This document shows positions 8,910 through 18,222 of a stretch of 64,000 bases of DNA, in pieces. The translations under genes and the position numbers were made by a program. The first letter of the stretch is position 1; every line of letters starts with the position of its first letter. A model generated the notes under the pieces. It was given only the letters and a program-made list of their open reading frames with translations, was not told where the DNA came from and ran no database searches. The stretch lies in assembly GCA_903858935.1 (NCBI GenBank), contig CAIOKO010000061.1:1-64000 (forward strand), read 5' to 3'. The DNA is from an uncultured Schlesneria sp. Lineage in GTDB: Bacteria > Planctomycetota > Planctomycetia > Planctomycetales > Planctomycetaceae.

Positions 8910-9084
8910 TCGTCCTTGAGGTGTGACAGAGACACTCGACTTTGCGAAGGTCGCAGACCAGGTTGGGTACCTGGTAAGGACTTCGAGAAAAACATGAGAG
9001 ATGCTGCAATCAAAGGAAATCCAGAAGACATTGTCACCGCTCGACGGCTCCCGCGCAGGCAAGCCCTGTCGTGAAAATCGAATC

Positions 9085-9093
9085 TGCTATACT
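9085..9093 (+). promoter_or_regulatory. extended -10 promoter element
   Basis: TGCTATACT reads as TG-N-TATACT, an extended -10 element, 45 nt upstream of the dioxygenase start. No convincing -35 box is seen, as expected for extended -10 promoters. Confidence 0.35.
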
Positions 9094-9137
9094 GACGATC
9101 CGCAGGAATTGGCTCGCCATTCGGAAAAGGAGACCAC

Positions 9138-10025
9138 ATGGACGCAGGGATGGTCAAAATAGATCGAAGGAAGTTCAGTATGGGCGTGATCACCGGCGTT
9201 GCGGGTGCTGCATCGGTTCTTGCTGAGGAATCACCGACGACGCCGAAGGCTCATGATCAAATGCCTGCGATTTTCGTGGCACACGGGTCGCCTCAATCGA
9301 TCGATGACGCGAATTGGATGGCGAAACTTGGCACGTGGACGAAAGAGATTCCTAAGCCAAAAGCGATCCTGATGGTTTCTGCTCACTGGGTCGATCGACC
9401 GATCACTTTGGGGGCGACCAGGACGGTTCCACTGACATACGATTTTTATGGGTTTCCCAAACGCTACTACTCCATGAAATATGAAGCCCCGGGCGCACCG
9501 GAGCTTGCACGAAGAATCAAAGAACTTCTGGTACAGAGCGACAAAATTGCAAACGCGGCCGACAGGGGGCTCGACCATGGAGCCTATGTCCCCTTACTGG
9601 GGATGTATCCCGATGCAGAAATCCCGGTACTTCAAATCTCGATTCCAACCATGGAGCCAGCGCCGCTCATTGAACTTGGCCGAAAACTGGCGCCGCTTCG
9701 TCGTGAAGGGGTGTTAATCGTGGGGAGCGGTTTCTTAACTCACAACCTTGGCACAATTGATTTCAGCCCGTCACCCCAAACACCAACCTGGGCGAAAGAA
9801 TTTGATTCGTGGGCTTCCGAGGCACTTCGAAATCGAAATACCACAGACTTGATCCGGTATCGCGAAAAAGCTCCGGGTGTGAAAATGGCATTGCCAACCC
9901 ATGAGCATTTTGTTCCGGTACTGGTCGCACTTGGAGCATCGCTTGAAACCACCGAAAAAGTGACCTTTCCGATTACAGGCTTCCTGGCTGGCTCGTTGAC
10001 TCAACGTTCCGTGCAATTCGGATAA
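9138..10025 (+). CDS. DODA-type extradiol dioxygenase (YgiD/LigB family)
   Basis: A 295-residue class III extradiol ring-cleavage dioxygenase, most like 4,5-DOPA dioxygenase YgiD. Family metal-site histidines appear in F-V-A-H-G-S-P, S-A-H-W, L-D-H-G-A-Y-V-P-L and P-T-H-E-H-F. The protein carries an N-terminal extension with D-R-R-K-F-S-M-G and a hydrophobic segment ending A-S-V-L-A-E, a plausible twin-arginine signal, so export is inferred; YgiD homologues are usually cytosolic. The start is secure, with AAGGAGA 7 nt upstream of the ATG. It is probably monocistronic. The natural catechol substrate is unknown. Confidence 0.85.
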   Translation: MDAGMVKIDRRKFSMGVITGVAGAASVLAEESPTTPKAHDQMPAIFVAHGSPQSIDDANWMAKLGTWTKEIPKPKAILMVSAHWVDRPITLGATRTVPLTYDFYGFPKRYYSMKYEAPGAPELARRIKELLVQSDKIANAADRGLDHGAYVPLLGMYPDAEIPVLQISIPTMEPAPLIELGRKLAPLRREGVLIVGSGFLTHNLGTIDFSPSPQTPTWAKEFDSWASEALRNRNTTDLIRYREKAPGVKMALPTHEHFVPVLVALGASLETTEKVTFPITGFLAGSLTQRSVQFG

Positions 10026-10069
10026 TGGCCCCTGCAAAGAGAGAGTCTTTGTTGGCGAGCGACATTGTA

Positions 10070-10261
10070 TCAGTGTGCTGTTTTGTCAAAGGGAGACCGC
10101 CTGCGGTCGATTCGTTCGATCTGAACGACATTACCGTCCTGTACGGTGACCGTCACTTGGCCAAAACGCAATCCAATCAAAGCCTTGTTGATTTCGTCGA
10201 GCACTTGCTTGTTGGTACGGGATTGAGTTGGCTCATTTGGATTTTCGGCTCCAGTGTTCAT
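10070..10261 (-). CDS. YezD-like (DUF2292) small protein
   Basis: A 63-residue protein matching the YezD/DUF2292 family, with the core pattern I-G-L-R-F-G-Q-V-T-V-T-V-Q-D-G followed by V-V-Q-I-E-R. The ATG at 10261 is preceded by GGAGA at good spacing, which favours it over the upstream in-frame start at 10300. Homologues are small soluble proteins of unknown biochemical role, often near sulphur or iron metabolism genes; nothing in the neighbourhood supports that here. It converges with the dioxygenase gene. Confidence 0.75.
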   Translation of the reverse strand: MNTGAENPNEPTQSRTNKQVLDEINKALIGLRFGQVTVTVQDGNVVQIERIDRRRSPFDKTAH

Positions 10262-11424
10262 GCCTAACGTCTCCTTTCGGTGCGCAGGTGCGGATATCAC
10301 CTCAAATTTTTAAGTCTCTTCCAGCGAAGCAACTGACGTCGTAGCGCAACGAAAGGATGCTCACAATGACGACAATGCGATCCATTTCACGATGGGATTG
10401 GCGTTAACAAATTTCATTCAAACTCATCTAGATGAACCGATCGCATACGACTTCAATCCAAAATTGAGTGGAACAATCAACGGAACCAAGTGCACCAAAT
10501 CAACGTATGACATCGACCGTTAATGGCAAAAATCCTCGTTGATGATGTTTTGGTTGAGACGACCGCAGTTCAGACGAAATCTCCTTCCGGCTGAAAACCG
10601 GTTCTTATGTACGTTTATCAAGATGTAGCTCCCCGACGATGTAATATACACGACTTTAATGGTGATTTCAATATCGGTTTCTCAGTGTATTTGCACTCTC
10701 TGATTAAGCCGACAAAGGATGATCGAACCGGTCAACTGAGCTAACTGGAAAATTTGGCAAATTCTTTCCCGGAGAATCACGCTCTAAATATCAGCGAGTG
10801 TTTTACGAAGGAGCCGTCTCAAACCGACTTCACGAGTGATGGAGGTCCAATTCGGAACACCAGGAAGCAAAAACGAAAAAAACGTGACACTAAAAATTGA
10901 TTTGATCTACATCGCCGCAATGAACCACCACTTCAGTCGTGCTTTTTTTCCTGTCGGCAGGGTCGCACGAGAGAGCGATCAACAGAATTCAACGTGAGTA
11001 TTTTTACTGTCCCGAGAGGCTGGACTGAAAACTGCCGCGCAGCTGGTCACAGAATATGACAGGCCTCACATTTGCCAATGCAATCTCGCTTGGAGGCATG
11101 ATTGCATTGGCACGAACTTCGAAATGACTGAAGCCGGGGTCGGGGGATTAAAAGTCGCAATATCATAGAAGGCTTTCCTGAAACAGCTCGCCTTGCCCTG
11201 CCGTCACTGAGGCTGTAGTCTGCCAAGCTCGACCTGAATTGAGATGAATTGAACTCAGGATTCGTGGTGGGACCAAAGTTCGGCAACTCAATGCCTAAAA
11301 GAAGCGGTGCTTAAGCCGAGGGATCGAGTCAGCTTAGTCGTCTAGCGTTTTTTTACACTTCGGCGTAGTACGCGAGAAAGCCTGCAATCTTCCTGATGCC
11401 TGATTCATCGCTACGAGAGGAAAC
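10262..11424. other. long gene-free region
   Basis: About 1.16 kb without a supportable gene. Base composition is more AT-rich than its flanks, and stop codons are frequent in all frames. The only clear structure is a perfect 13-bp hairpin at 11073-11112. It could be decayed coding DNA, but I recognise no family remnant. Confidence 0.55.
11073..11112. repeat. 13-bp perfect hairpin
   Basis: TGCCAATGCAATC (11073-11085) and GATTGCATTGGCA (11100-11112) are exact complements around a 14-nt loop containing TTGGAGG. It is isolated in the long gene-free region, about 310 nt before the next start codon. Confidence 0.65.
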
Positions 11425-14400
11425 ATGTCTGCTCAGTTAGATTCCCCGCCCATTCCTGCATCGTTACAGATGGCGAGCGACGTCGAGCAACGTCTGCGCG
11501 AACAGCAGGTTGGAATCTACTTTGTAATGCCTCGCGTCGTCCGTCGGGTTCTGCAAAACGAACTGGATATCGCAAGCCCCATACAACAACCGCCGCATCG
11601 CAAAAGTTGTGTAATTCAGCGGGATCGTCTGTTGTGGCTTGTCGCGCGCGACGAGCTTGGAGTGGATGATCGAGTCGAACTGCCCGAACAGATTATCTTG
11701 ATTGCTCAACCGGAAGAGCATCAGCTCGAGATCATGACGCGGGAAGAACTGCAACGCTATTACTGGCGTCTGATGTTCCACGCTCGAATCGATTACGAAA
11801 TGTTCGCTCGGACCAGTCGAGCTCAGATGTCCTTGTCCGAGTTGCGATCCCGCATCGATCGTATTGGTCAGTCAGCCTTCGATGAAATCCGGTCTGTGCT
11901 GCGATCAGAACAGATGCTGATGCGGCCAGAAGATGATCGGAATGTCTACGCAGAATTCGTCGCCGTCTATCATGAATTACAGGCCTTTTCTCCTCAGTTG
12001 GTCCCTCTCTATTTTCCAAGCCTGCCCGACTCTGAAATTGTGCTGAAAACCATTAAACCCGAGTGTGACGCGAAAACCCTGCTGGAAGAAACGCGTCCTG
12101 TCGATCTGCCTCATGATGTCCCGCCAAACACTGAAGCGAGGGATTTTAATGGGAACATCGGAACAACGGGGACGAAAACCGCAGCCGCACCACGTCGCTC
12201 TGCCCGGCACTACGCCAGTCTTGTTCGCCAGGCGGGAAAGCTGAGCGAGCAAAACAACAATGTCCGGGCAGCACTCGTTCGGCAGGTGGCCCTTGATGTC
12301 GCCCCCGAAGAATCGATTGATTCCGCAAAGCAACTCCTGCACGAAGAAATTCAAAAGCTTGTCAGTCGACTGCAATCTGCATTGGAAATGACGGACGAAA
12401 CCACCCGTTCTTGGCTGGAGATGTGTGAAAAACTTCTTCCCAACGCTCTGCAAGGGTTTTGGAATCCGAACGCTCGATTGCTCTACGACCTGCAGACGGT
12501 CTGTTTCGACCACGAACAAGAAATTTACAAAGTCGATTTGTTAAATTGGATTGTCAGTTTCGGCAAGTCTCCATTGAAACGGCCGCTGCCAAAACACCGC
12601 GTGGTTTTGATGTCGAAACACCTTAGGCGAGCGGCGCTGAGGGCGCCAAACGTCGAGATCGACGCCGAAGGGCGCCGCGAGTTGAGCCGCCTATTACATG
12701 ATGCGGCAGACTCCGCAGAGCACATTTTACGAGTTCGGCTGGCACCGACAATTGACCGTGCTCTTCTTGAAGCGGGCTTTGTCCCTTCCAGCATTGTCGA
12801 ACGCGTGGCACTGAAAAAGATGGTTCACGAACTTTCAGACGGAGTCGTTGAACGTGGATTTATTACACTCGGCGGCCTCCGCGACGTGATTTCGCGTAAC
12901 CAGCTCAAGATGCCGGACCTTAACGATGCGACCGAATTTTTTACAGGAGATCCGTTATTACGGGCTGACAAACTGATGTCCGTATCATTGGATGGGGTCT
13001 ATCAGCGTGGTCCCTTTTATCTTCGCTGGTTGCAGAAGTTAAATTCGCTCGCCTACGGCATGCCGTGGGGTCGATTGTTGACACTCTATGTCGCTCTTCC
13101 ATTCGGCCTTGCGTTTCTGTTGCTGATGACCATGGAGGAAGTCGGTCATCTGCTGCTGGGACATTCTCAGCAGCAACATCATACTGTGGAAAATACAGCA
13201 TCTGAGATACCGAGCGATCCGTCGACATCATCATCGGACGAGGTGACTACGAACGCGACGCATCTCGCTGAACTCGATAAGCCCAATCTGATTTACAGGT
13301 TCGGCGCATCCGTCATCCAATTAATCTACCGGGCCATCGCTGAACCCGATAAACCCAATCGGATTTACAGTACGGGCAGAATGCTTTTACTCGGTTGCGC
13401 CATTTTCTCACTGATCCATTTTCCCCTCTTTCGACAATGGGTCATCTGGTTTTCAAAAACGACGTGGAGCTTCTTGAAAATCGTCATGATTGTTGTCCCA
13501 CGCGCAATTTTGCGATGGCGCTGGGTCGACTGGCTGTTGAAGAGCTTTCCAATGATGCTCTTCCGGCGATTTATCCTTGCACCCGCTTTGGCAACCGCGA
13601 TCTTCTGGAAGCTGCTTCCGATTCTGGGTTTCTATAGCAGCCTCAATCGCTGGTGGGGAGCACTCATCTTTGTTGCGTCGTACCTGACGTTAAATTCGCG
13701 AGTCGGGCGAGATACTGAAGAATTGGCCCGCGAATTCTTCAGTCGAACATGGTATCGGATTCGCGTGCACCTGCTGATGGGCCTGTTCACCTTGATCATA
13801 GATGTCTTCAGGGCGTTTATGGACGGACTTGAAAGGGTCCTTTACGCCGTCGATGAATGGTTACGGTTTCGTAGCGGGGAATCGAAACTGACACTTGGCG
13901 TTAAAGCAATCATCGGTCTCGTCTGGGCATTCGTTCACGGCGTGATTCGGTTTTGTGTGACGCTGTTGATTGAACCACAGCTCAATCCGATCAAACATTT
14001 TCCCGTCGTGACGGTTTCTCACAAGATTTTGCTAGCCACGGCCTCGGCACCACTTTGCTACAATCTCGAAACGATTTTCAACCTCAATAAGACGACGGCA
14101 ATCGCGATTGCTACCCCGATTCTGATGTGCATTCCCGGTGTTTTCGGCTTTCTCGCGTGGGAATTAAAAGAGAATTGGAGACTTTATAAAGCCAATCGAT
14201 CGACCAAATTAAAACCGGTGCTGATTGGCGATCATGGTGAGACCCTGCTTCGACTACTATGCCCCGGATTCCATTCAGGGACGATTCCCCGACTGTTTAA
14301 CAAGCAGCGCCGTGCCGCGCGGCGTGATGCCTCGAATTTGACTTCGAACAAACAGGCGTGGTTCGCTGAACGACTTCATCACGAATCCAGGGCGGTACAA

Positions 14401-15027
14401 CATTTTATTGAACGTGAACTGATCGCCTTACTGGATGAGAGCCGTGCCTTCCGGGGTTATCGCATTAATGTCAGCGACATCGAGCTGGCAACAAATCGAA
14501 TTACGGTGACGCTTGAAGAGCCATCGAATCCGAACCATCCGCTGAAACTGGAGTTCGCAGAACAATCCGGCTGGCTGATCGCGGTTATTCGGGAACCGGG
14601 CTGGCTGAATCACGTTGCGGGCAACGATGCCGAGATTTTCAAAGTTGCACTTACCGGACTTTTCAAACTTGCCTCAGTGGATCTGGTTCGAGAGCAGATC
14701 GAGCGACATCTCGCGATTACGAAACCGCTTCCAGGAAGAGGCCAGGAAATTTCGCGAGGATCGCATCCGTACGACATCGGCTCCCCTGGACTGATTGTCT
14801 GGCCGAACGGCGTTTACGAACACGAAGTCTATTATCCGTTGGATGATCAACCAGTGACTCACCCGCGACCCCGCAGCCTTGCCAGAGCCGCAGGCCTGAA
14901 TCCACTCCCCATGGACGCGTTAGTTTTTGGCTTGTATGAACTTGACTGGGACGAATGGCGCCGGTTCTGGGATCATGAACAACGACTTTCCCCTGATTCT
15001 GAAGTGAAATTCTCGTTCAAATTGTGA
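11425..15027 (+). CDS. large membrane protein of unknown function
   Basis: A 1200-residue protein of no recognised family. Residues 1-540 are soluble and mostly helical, with many charged residues. At about 545-573 is the first transmembrane helix (L-L-T-L-Y-V-A-L-P-F-G-L-A-F-L-L-L), followed by a hydrophilic linker. A cluster of further hydrophobic segments begins near 652 and extends to about 910 (including stretches near 821 and 865). The last 280 residues are soluble again. The linker contains a duplicated motif, L-D-K-P-N-L-I-Y-R and P-D-K-P-N-R-I-Y-S, from a short tandem duplication. GAGAGGAAAC precedes the ATG. It stands alone, 136 nt before the glycosyltransferase gene on the same strand. 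A mechanosensitive-channel or envelope-scaffold role would be speculation. Confidence 0.8.
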   Translation: MSAQLDSPPIPASLQMASDVEQRLREQQVGIYFVMPRVVRRVLQNELDIASPIQQPPHRKSCVIQRDRLLWLVARDELGVDDRVELPEQIILIAQPEEHQLEIMTREELQRYYWRLMFHARIDYEMFARTSRAQMSLSELRSRIDRIGQSAFDEIRSVLRSEQMLMRPEDDRNVYAEFVAVYHELQAFSPQLVPLYFPSLPDSEIVLKTIKPECDAKTLLEETRPVDLPHDVPPNTEARDFNGNIGTTGTKTAAAPRRSARHYASLVRQAGKLSEQNNNVRAALVRQVALDVAPEESIDSAKQLLHEEIQKLVSRLQSALEMTDETTRSWLEMCEKLLPNALQGFWNPNARLLYDLQTVCFDHEQEIYKVDLLNWIVSFGKSPLKRPLPKHRVVLMSKHLRRAALRAPNVEIDAEGRRELSRLLHDAADSAEHILRVRLAPTIDRALLEAGFVPSSIVERVALKKMVHELSDGVVERGFITLGGLRDVISRNQLKMPDLNDATEFFTGDPLLRADKLMSVSLDGVYQRGPFYLRWLQKLNSLAYGMPWGRLLTLYVALPFGLAFLLLMTMEEVGHLLLGHSQQQHHTVENTASEIPSDPSTSSSDEVTTNATHLAELDKPNLIYRFGASVIQLIYRAIAEPDKPNRIYSTGRMLLLGCAIFSLIHFPLFRQWVIWFSKTTWSFLKIVMIVVPRAILRWRWVDWLLKSFPMMLFRRFILAPALATAIFWKLLPILGFYSSLNRWWGALIFVASYLTLNSRVGRDTEELAREFFSRTWYRIRVHLLMGLFTLIIDVFRAFMDGLERVLYAVDEWLRFRSGESKLTLGVKAIIGLVWAFVHGVIRFCVTLLIEPQLNPIKHFPVVTVSHKILLATASAPLCYNLETIFNLNKTTAIAIATPILMCIPGVFGFLAWELKENWRLYKANRSTKLKPVLIGDHGETLLRLLCPGFHSGTIPRLFNKQRRAARRDASNLTSNKQAWFAERLHHESRAVQHFIERELIALLDESRAFRGYRINVSDIELATNRITVTLEEPSNPNHPLKLEFAEQSGWLIAVIREPGWLNHVAGNDAEIFKVALTGLFKLASVDLVREQIERHLAITKPLPGRGQEISRGSHPYDIGSPGLIVWPNGVYEHEVYYPLDDQPVTHPRPRSLARAAGLNPLPMDALVFGLYELDWDEWRRFWDHEQRLSPDSEVKFSFKL

Positions 15028-15163
15028 AGATCATTGGACAGTCTTACCGGAAAACCAAATGGTGTAGGCGCGTATCATCCTATCCGGTATCTTTTTACAG
15101 CGACGTAACGGCCGTGGGCGTGGTATCGCTGGCGGCATTCGTGGGGCGATGGAGCGCACCGTG

Positions 15164-16012
15164 ATGAAATTGGCAGGAAGCTCGAAAACCGTCATTCTCA
15201 AAATACCCGCTTCAACGGAAGTCGACGACGGTCAGGTTGATCACGACCTGACCTTAGTCATCCCCGCCTATAACGAAGAATCTCGTCTGCCGAAGACGCT
15301 GGCCGATGCCAAAGCATATCTCGACGACTGGGGAATCAATTACCGGGTTGTGGTTGTTGACGACGGCAGCCGCGACGCGACGGCAACCCTAGCGTCGTCC
15401 TTTGGCCGCCGGTTCTCGACGATTCGTCAGCCGAATGGTGGTAAAGGATCTGCCGTCCGAAATGGAATGCTTTCTTCCACCGGTCGAGTCATCGGCTTCA
15501 CAGATGCAGATCTGCCATATGATTTGAATGCGTTGAAATCGGCATACCAGACGATTATCGAGGGAAAGCGGGACGTAGTTTTCGGAAGCCGTACGGTCGA
15601 AGGGGCGAAGTCCAACGTTGAACGGCAGTGGATGCGAACCCTGGCCTCATTTGTTTTTCGCTCGTTCATGGCATTACTGGTCTCGCGACAGGTGACCGAT
15701 ACGCAATGCGGTTTGAAGGTTTTTAGTCGTCGAGCCGCTCGGAAAATCTTTTCGCGAGCGACTGTGAACGGCTTCGCGTTTGACGCCGAAGTCGTTTATC
15801 TGACACATCTTCTCAATCTCTCTTTTGAGAAGGTCCCTGTCACCCTGGTTAACGACTATTCAACAACGATTTCTCTGACTCGGAATGCGATTCCGATGCT
15901 GATGGATGTTGTCGGAGTCCGCCTGCATTCCTTGTGGAACGGATATCATCCTCAAATCGATTTCATTCCGGCCTCCGCAGCCACGCAACCGGCAGGCCGA
16001 AAGGCAGCATAA
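15164..16012 (+). CDS. GT2 glycosyltransferase (polyprenyl-phosphate type)
   Basis: A 282-residue family 2 glycosyltransferase. The nucleotide-sugar fold is shown by L-V-I-P-A-Y-N-E-E-S-R-L, V-V-V-D-D-G-S-R-D-A-T and the metal motif T-D-A-D-L-P-Y. Q-P-N-G-G-K-G-S-A-V-R-N-G and D-T-Q-C-G-L-K-V-F are typical of the dolichyl/undecaprenyl-phosphate glucosyl- or mannosyltransferase branch. No C-terminal membrane helices are present, so it is probably peripheral. GGAG at 15151 suits the ATG at 15164 or GTG 15161; ATG 15149 is also in frame. Its stop codon overlaps the next start (TAATG), implying translational coupling to the deacetylase and a joint role in lipid-linked sugar or glycolipid synthesis (inference). 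Confidence 0.88.
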   Translation: MKLAGSSKTVILKIPASTEVDDGQVDHDLTLVIPAYNEESRLPKTLADAKAYLDDWGINYRVVVVDDGSRDATATLASSFGRRFSTIRQPNGGKGSAVRNGMLSSTGRVIGFTDADLPYDLNALKSAYQTIIEGKRDVVFGSRTVEGAKSNVERQWMRTLASFVFRSFMALLVSRQVTDTQCGLKVFSRRAARKIFSRATVNGFAFDAEVVYLTHLLNLSFEKVPVTLVNDYSTTISLTRNAIPMLMDVVGVRLHSLWNGYHPQIDFIPASAATQPAGRKAA

Positions 16013-17073
16013 TGTCGGCTCGCGGCGCCGAATCCTACCGCCAGAGCGGTCAAGAAAATCACATGCATCAATCGACAACGATGAAAGGCCCCCACAATCG
16101 AACTCGATTTGCCGGTCGTGATTCGAATGAAACTGAAATTCGACGCGTGGTTTTCCACGCCGACGACTTCGGCATGAACACTGCCGTCAACCTTGGAATC
16201 TTGTCCGCATTTCGCGACGGATTACTGACGAGTACTTCACTTTTGGCAAACGCACCTGCAGCCGAAACGGCCTGTCAGGAGTGGGGGAAATTCGTTGTTG
16301 AACAAGCTTCAGTGCCACTTTTTTCGTCAGAGAAGCGACGACAAGTTTTCGAGCCAACATTGCCGTTTGATCTTGGGATTCACCTCAATCTGACACAGGG
16401 ATTCCCCCTGACAAAGGAACGATTTCCAGCCGCAATGCTCAGTACAAATGGCAGCTTCCCGGGAATTGGAAAAATGTTCGCCCGACTGAAGCTCGCGAAT
16501 TCAGTGCAACTTCAGGCAGTCGAAGCGGAACTCCATGCACAAGTTGCGTGGATGTGCGATCACGGGCTGCGGCCAACACACCTGAATGGCCACCAGTACC
16601 TTGAAATGATCCCACAGGTCTCGATGATGATTCCCAGGATCCTCAGTCATTTTTCGATCGGAACAGTTCGAGTCGCGCTCGAACGCGGACTTATTCGGAA
16701 CGTCCTGTTCCGAGGTGACGTAACGGGATGGGGCCTTGCTCAAGTGAAACAGCATTATGCAAAGGCGTTTCGTCGCCGAATGCTCCACGCAGGAGCCTCG
16801 TTTACCGAGCGTTTCTACGGAACATCGCACGCAGGTCGAATTGACCGGCGTTTAATCTCTGAATTCTTACGTCAATCAATGCAGGCTGGAACGACAGAAA
16901 TTGGAGTTCATCCCGCCGTACGGCTGACCGCTGAAAATCTTCTACCGAGCGATCCCTGGTTCGATCCGCTGGCCAAATCGCGCCCGATGGAACTCCAATG
17001 GCTCTGTGATAACGACCTCGTCGACGAACTTTCAGCTCGTGGGCTCGGACTGGGCCGTCTCGGATCACTTTGA
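16012..17073 (+). CDS. YdjC/ChbG/HpnK-family carbohydrate deacetylase
   Basis: A 353-residue member of the YdjC family, metal-dependent N-deacetylases of acetylated amino sugars. The metal site appears as V-F-H-A-D-D-F-G-M-N, with later histidines in T-H-L-N-G-H-Q-Y and I-G-V-H-P-A. The start at 16012 overlaps the preceding stop by one base (TAATG); internal ATGs after residue 26 cannot be excluded because the first 45 residues are not family-like. Coupling to a polyprenyl-phosphate-type GT2 gene resembles the hopanoid-linked HpnK arrangement, or deacetylation of a lipid-linked amino sugar; the substrate is not visible. Confidence 0.82.
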   Translation: MSARGAESYRQSGQENHMHQSTTMKGPHNRTRFAGRDSNETEIRRVVFHADDFGMNTAVNLGILSAFRDGLLTSTSLLANAPAAETACQEWGKFVVEQASVPLFSSEKRRQVFEPTLPFDLGIHLNLTQGFPLTKERFPAAMLSTNGSFPGIGKMFARLKLANSVQLQAVEAELHAQVAWMCDHGLRPTHLNGHQYLEMIPQVSMMIPRILSHFSIGTVRVALERGLIRNVLFRGDVTGWGLAQVKQHYAKAFRRRMLHAGASFTERFYGTSHAGRIDRRLISEFLRQSMQAGTTEIGVHPAVRLTAENLLPSDPWFDPLAKSRPMELQWLCDNDLVDELSARGLGLGRLGSL

Positions 17074-17376
17074 GCTTCTTCAGGGAACGGACGACGTCCG
17101 TTAAAGTCGGGATTTTACTTGTTGGCTCCTCGACGGATTCCGTTCAAGAATAGACGCCTCTCAACTGCACAACTGAATCACCCGAATGGCACATCTTTTT
17201 GCAGGTAATGCCAGATCGCAAAGATTACCGTCAATTTGACTGAAAAACATTGAGTTTTCAATCGATTTTGTCAATTGTGATAAAGTCGCAGGCACGTGAG
17301 TGAAATCGAGTGAACGAGGCCGAAAAATCGCCTTGAATTTGTTGTCTTCAGTCGTTTTGGGTGCAATCTTGAGATC
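17074..17376. other. intergenic region with hairpin at its start
   Basis: About 300 bases. AACGGAC (17086-17092) and GTCCGTT (17096-17102) form a 7-bp stem 13 nt after the deacetylase stop, a possible terminator lacking a T-run. Nothing else is recognisable. Confidence 0.4.
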
Positions 17377-18015
17377 ATGCTCAAGATCTGCCAATCACCG
17401 TTTCCCCAATCGACGCTCAGTTACGTCGCGCTCCGCGTTGCGTTTCTGCAAACGTTTGAGATTTTTTCGCAGCAAAAGCAATTTCTGGGCGAATCTTTAG
17501 AATCACGCGGATATCTGTGCGAAGTCCCTTTCCTGCAGGAAGTTGCGCCGGCCGTTCAACTCGAGCTGCTGGCGTCAACCTGGCACAAGCATCAAAGCCG
17601 GGAAATCCATCGATCGGATTTGATTGATGAAAGTGTGATCTACGCCGCGTGCGAAGTAACGGCTCGTGCGGTCGAAAACGATCCAGAATCAGTTCTTCGA
17701 TCGCTAATCGACGGTCCGGTCAAGGTCACGGTACCGCTCGATTCCTACTTCGCCAGGGAGATTCGATTACTTTACCTCGAACTTCCAAACGATTGCGACT
17801 TTCTTCTCGTCAGCCAGTTTCTGGACCTTGATCCTGAGGACGCCATCGACCAGAAGCTTCAGTTGGGACTTGATCCTAACCGGATGTTGCCCATGTTCGA
17901 AGCGCTCGGACGTTGGCATATTTCGCCTCAAATCATCGGTTGCCTGCGGGGCCTGTTAACCGAGGCGGAATTGGCTCGTGTGGCGACGATCCTGCGAGTG
18001 CCATGTTTGACATGA
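17377..18015 (+). CDS. protein of unknown function
   Basis: A 212-residue soluble protein with no signal peptide, membrane helix or recognised motif. It is acidic and helix-rich. It contains a leucine-rich stretch (E-I-R-L-L-Y-L-E-L-P) and ends with a possible short helical domain (G-C-L-R-G-L-L-T-E-A-E-L-A-R-V). The ATG at 17377 lacks a strong ribosome site. Codon usage resembles the neighbours and the frame is long and uninterrupted, supporting a real gene. It lies 207 nt before the TPR membrane protein on the same strand. Confidence 0.6.
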   Translation: MLKICQSPFPQSTLSYVALRVAFLQTFEIFSQQKQFLGESLESRGYLCEVPFLQEVAPAVQLELLASTWHKHQSREIHRSDLIDESVIYAACEVTARAVENDPESVLRSLIDGPVKVTVPLDSYFAREIRLLYLELPNDCDFLLVSQFLDLDPEDAIDQKLQLGLDPNRMLPMFEALGRWHISPQIIGCLRGLLTEAELARVATILRVPCLT

Positions 18016-18222
18016 TCGTTTTTTCAGACGATCTGAATGTCGTGGATGGCGTGAACAGGAGGCATCTGCCACTCACAAGCTTGTCCTAAAGCTGCGAACA
18101 GTTGCTCGATCCCCAACGAATTTCGACTGTATGGCGTAAACGGCAATTGGTCCGGTTGGTTGACCCGCCAAAAAGAAGCGGCGTACCATCGACGAGCATC
18201 ATTGTTTCCGTTCGACACTTGC

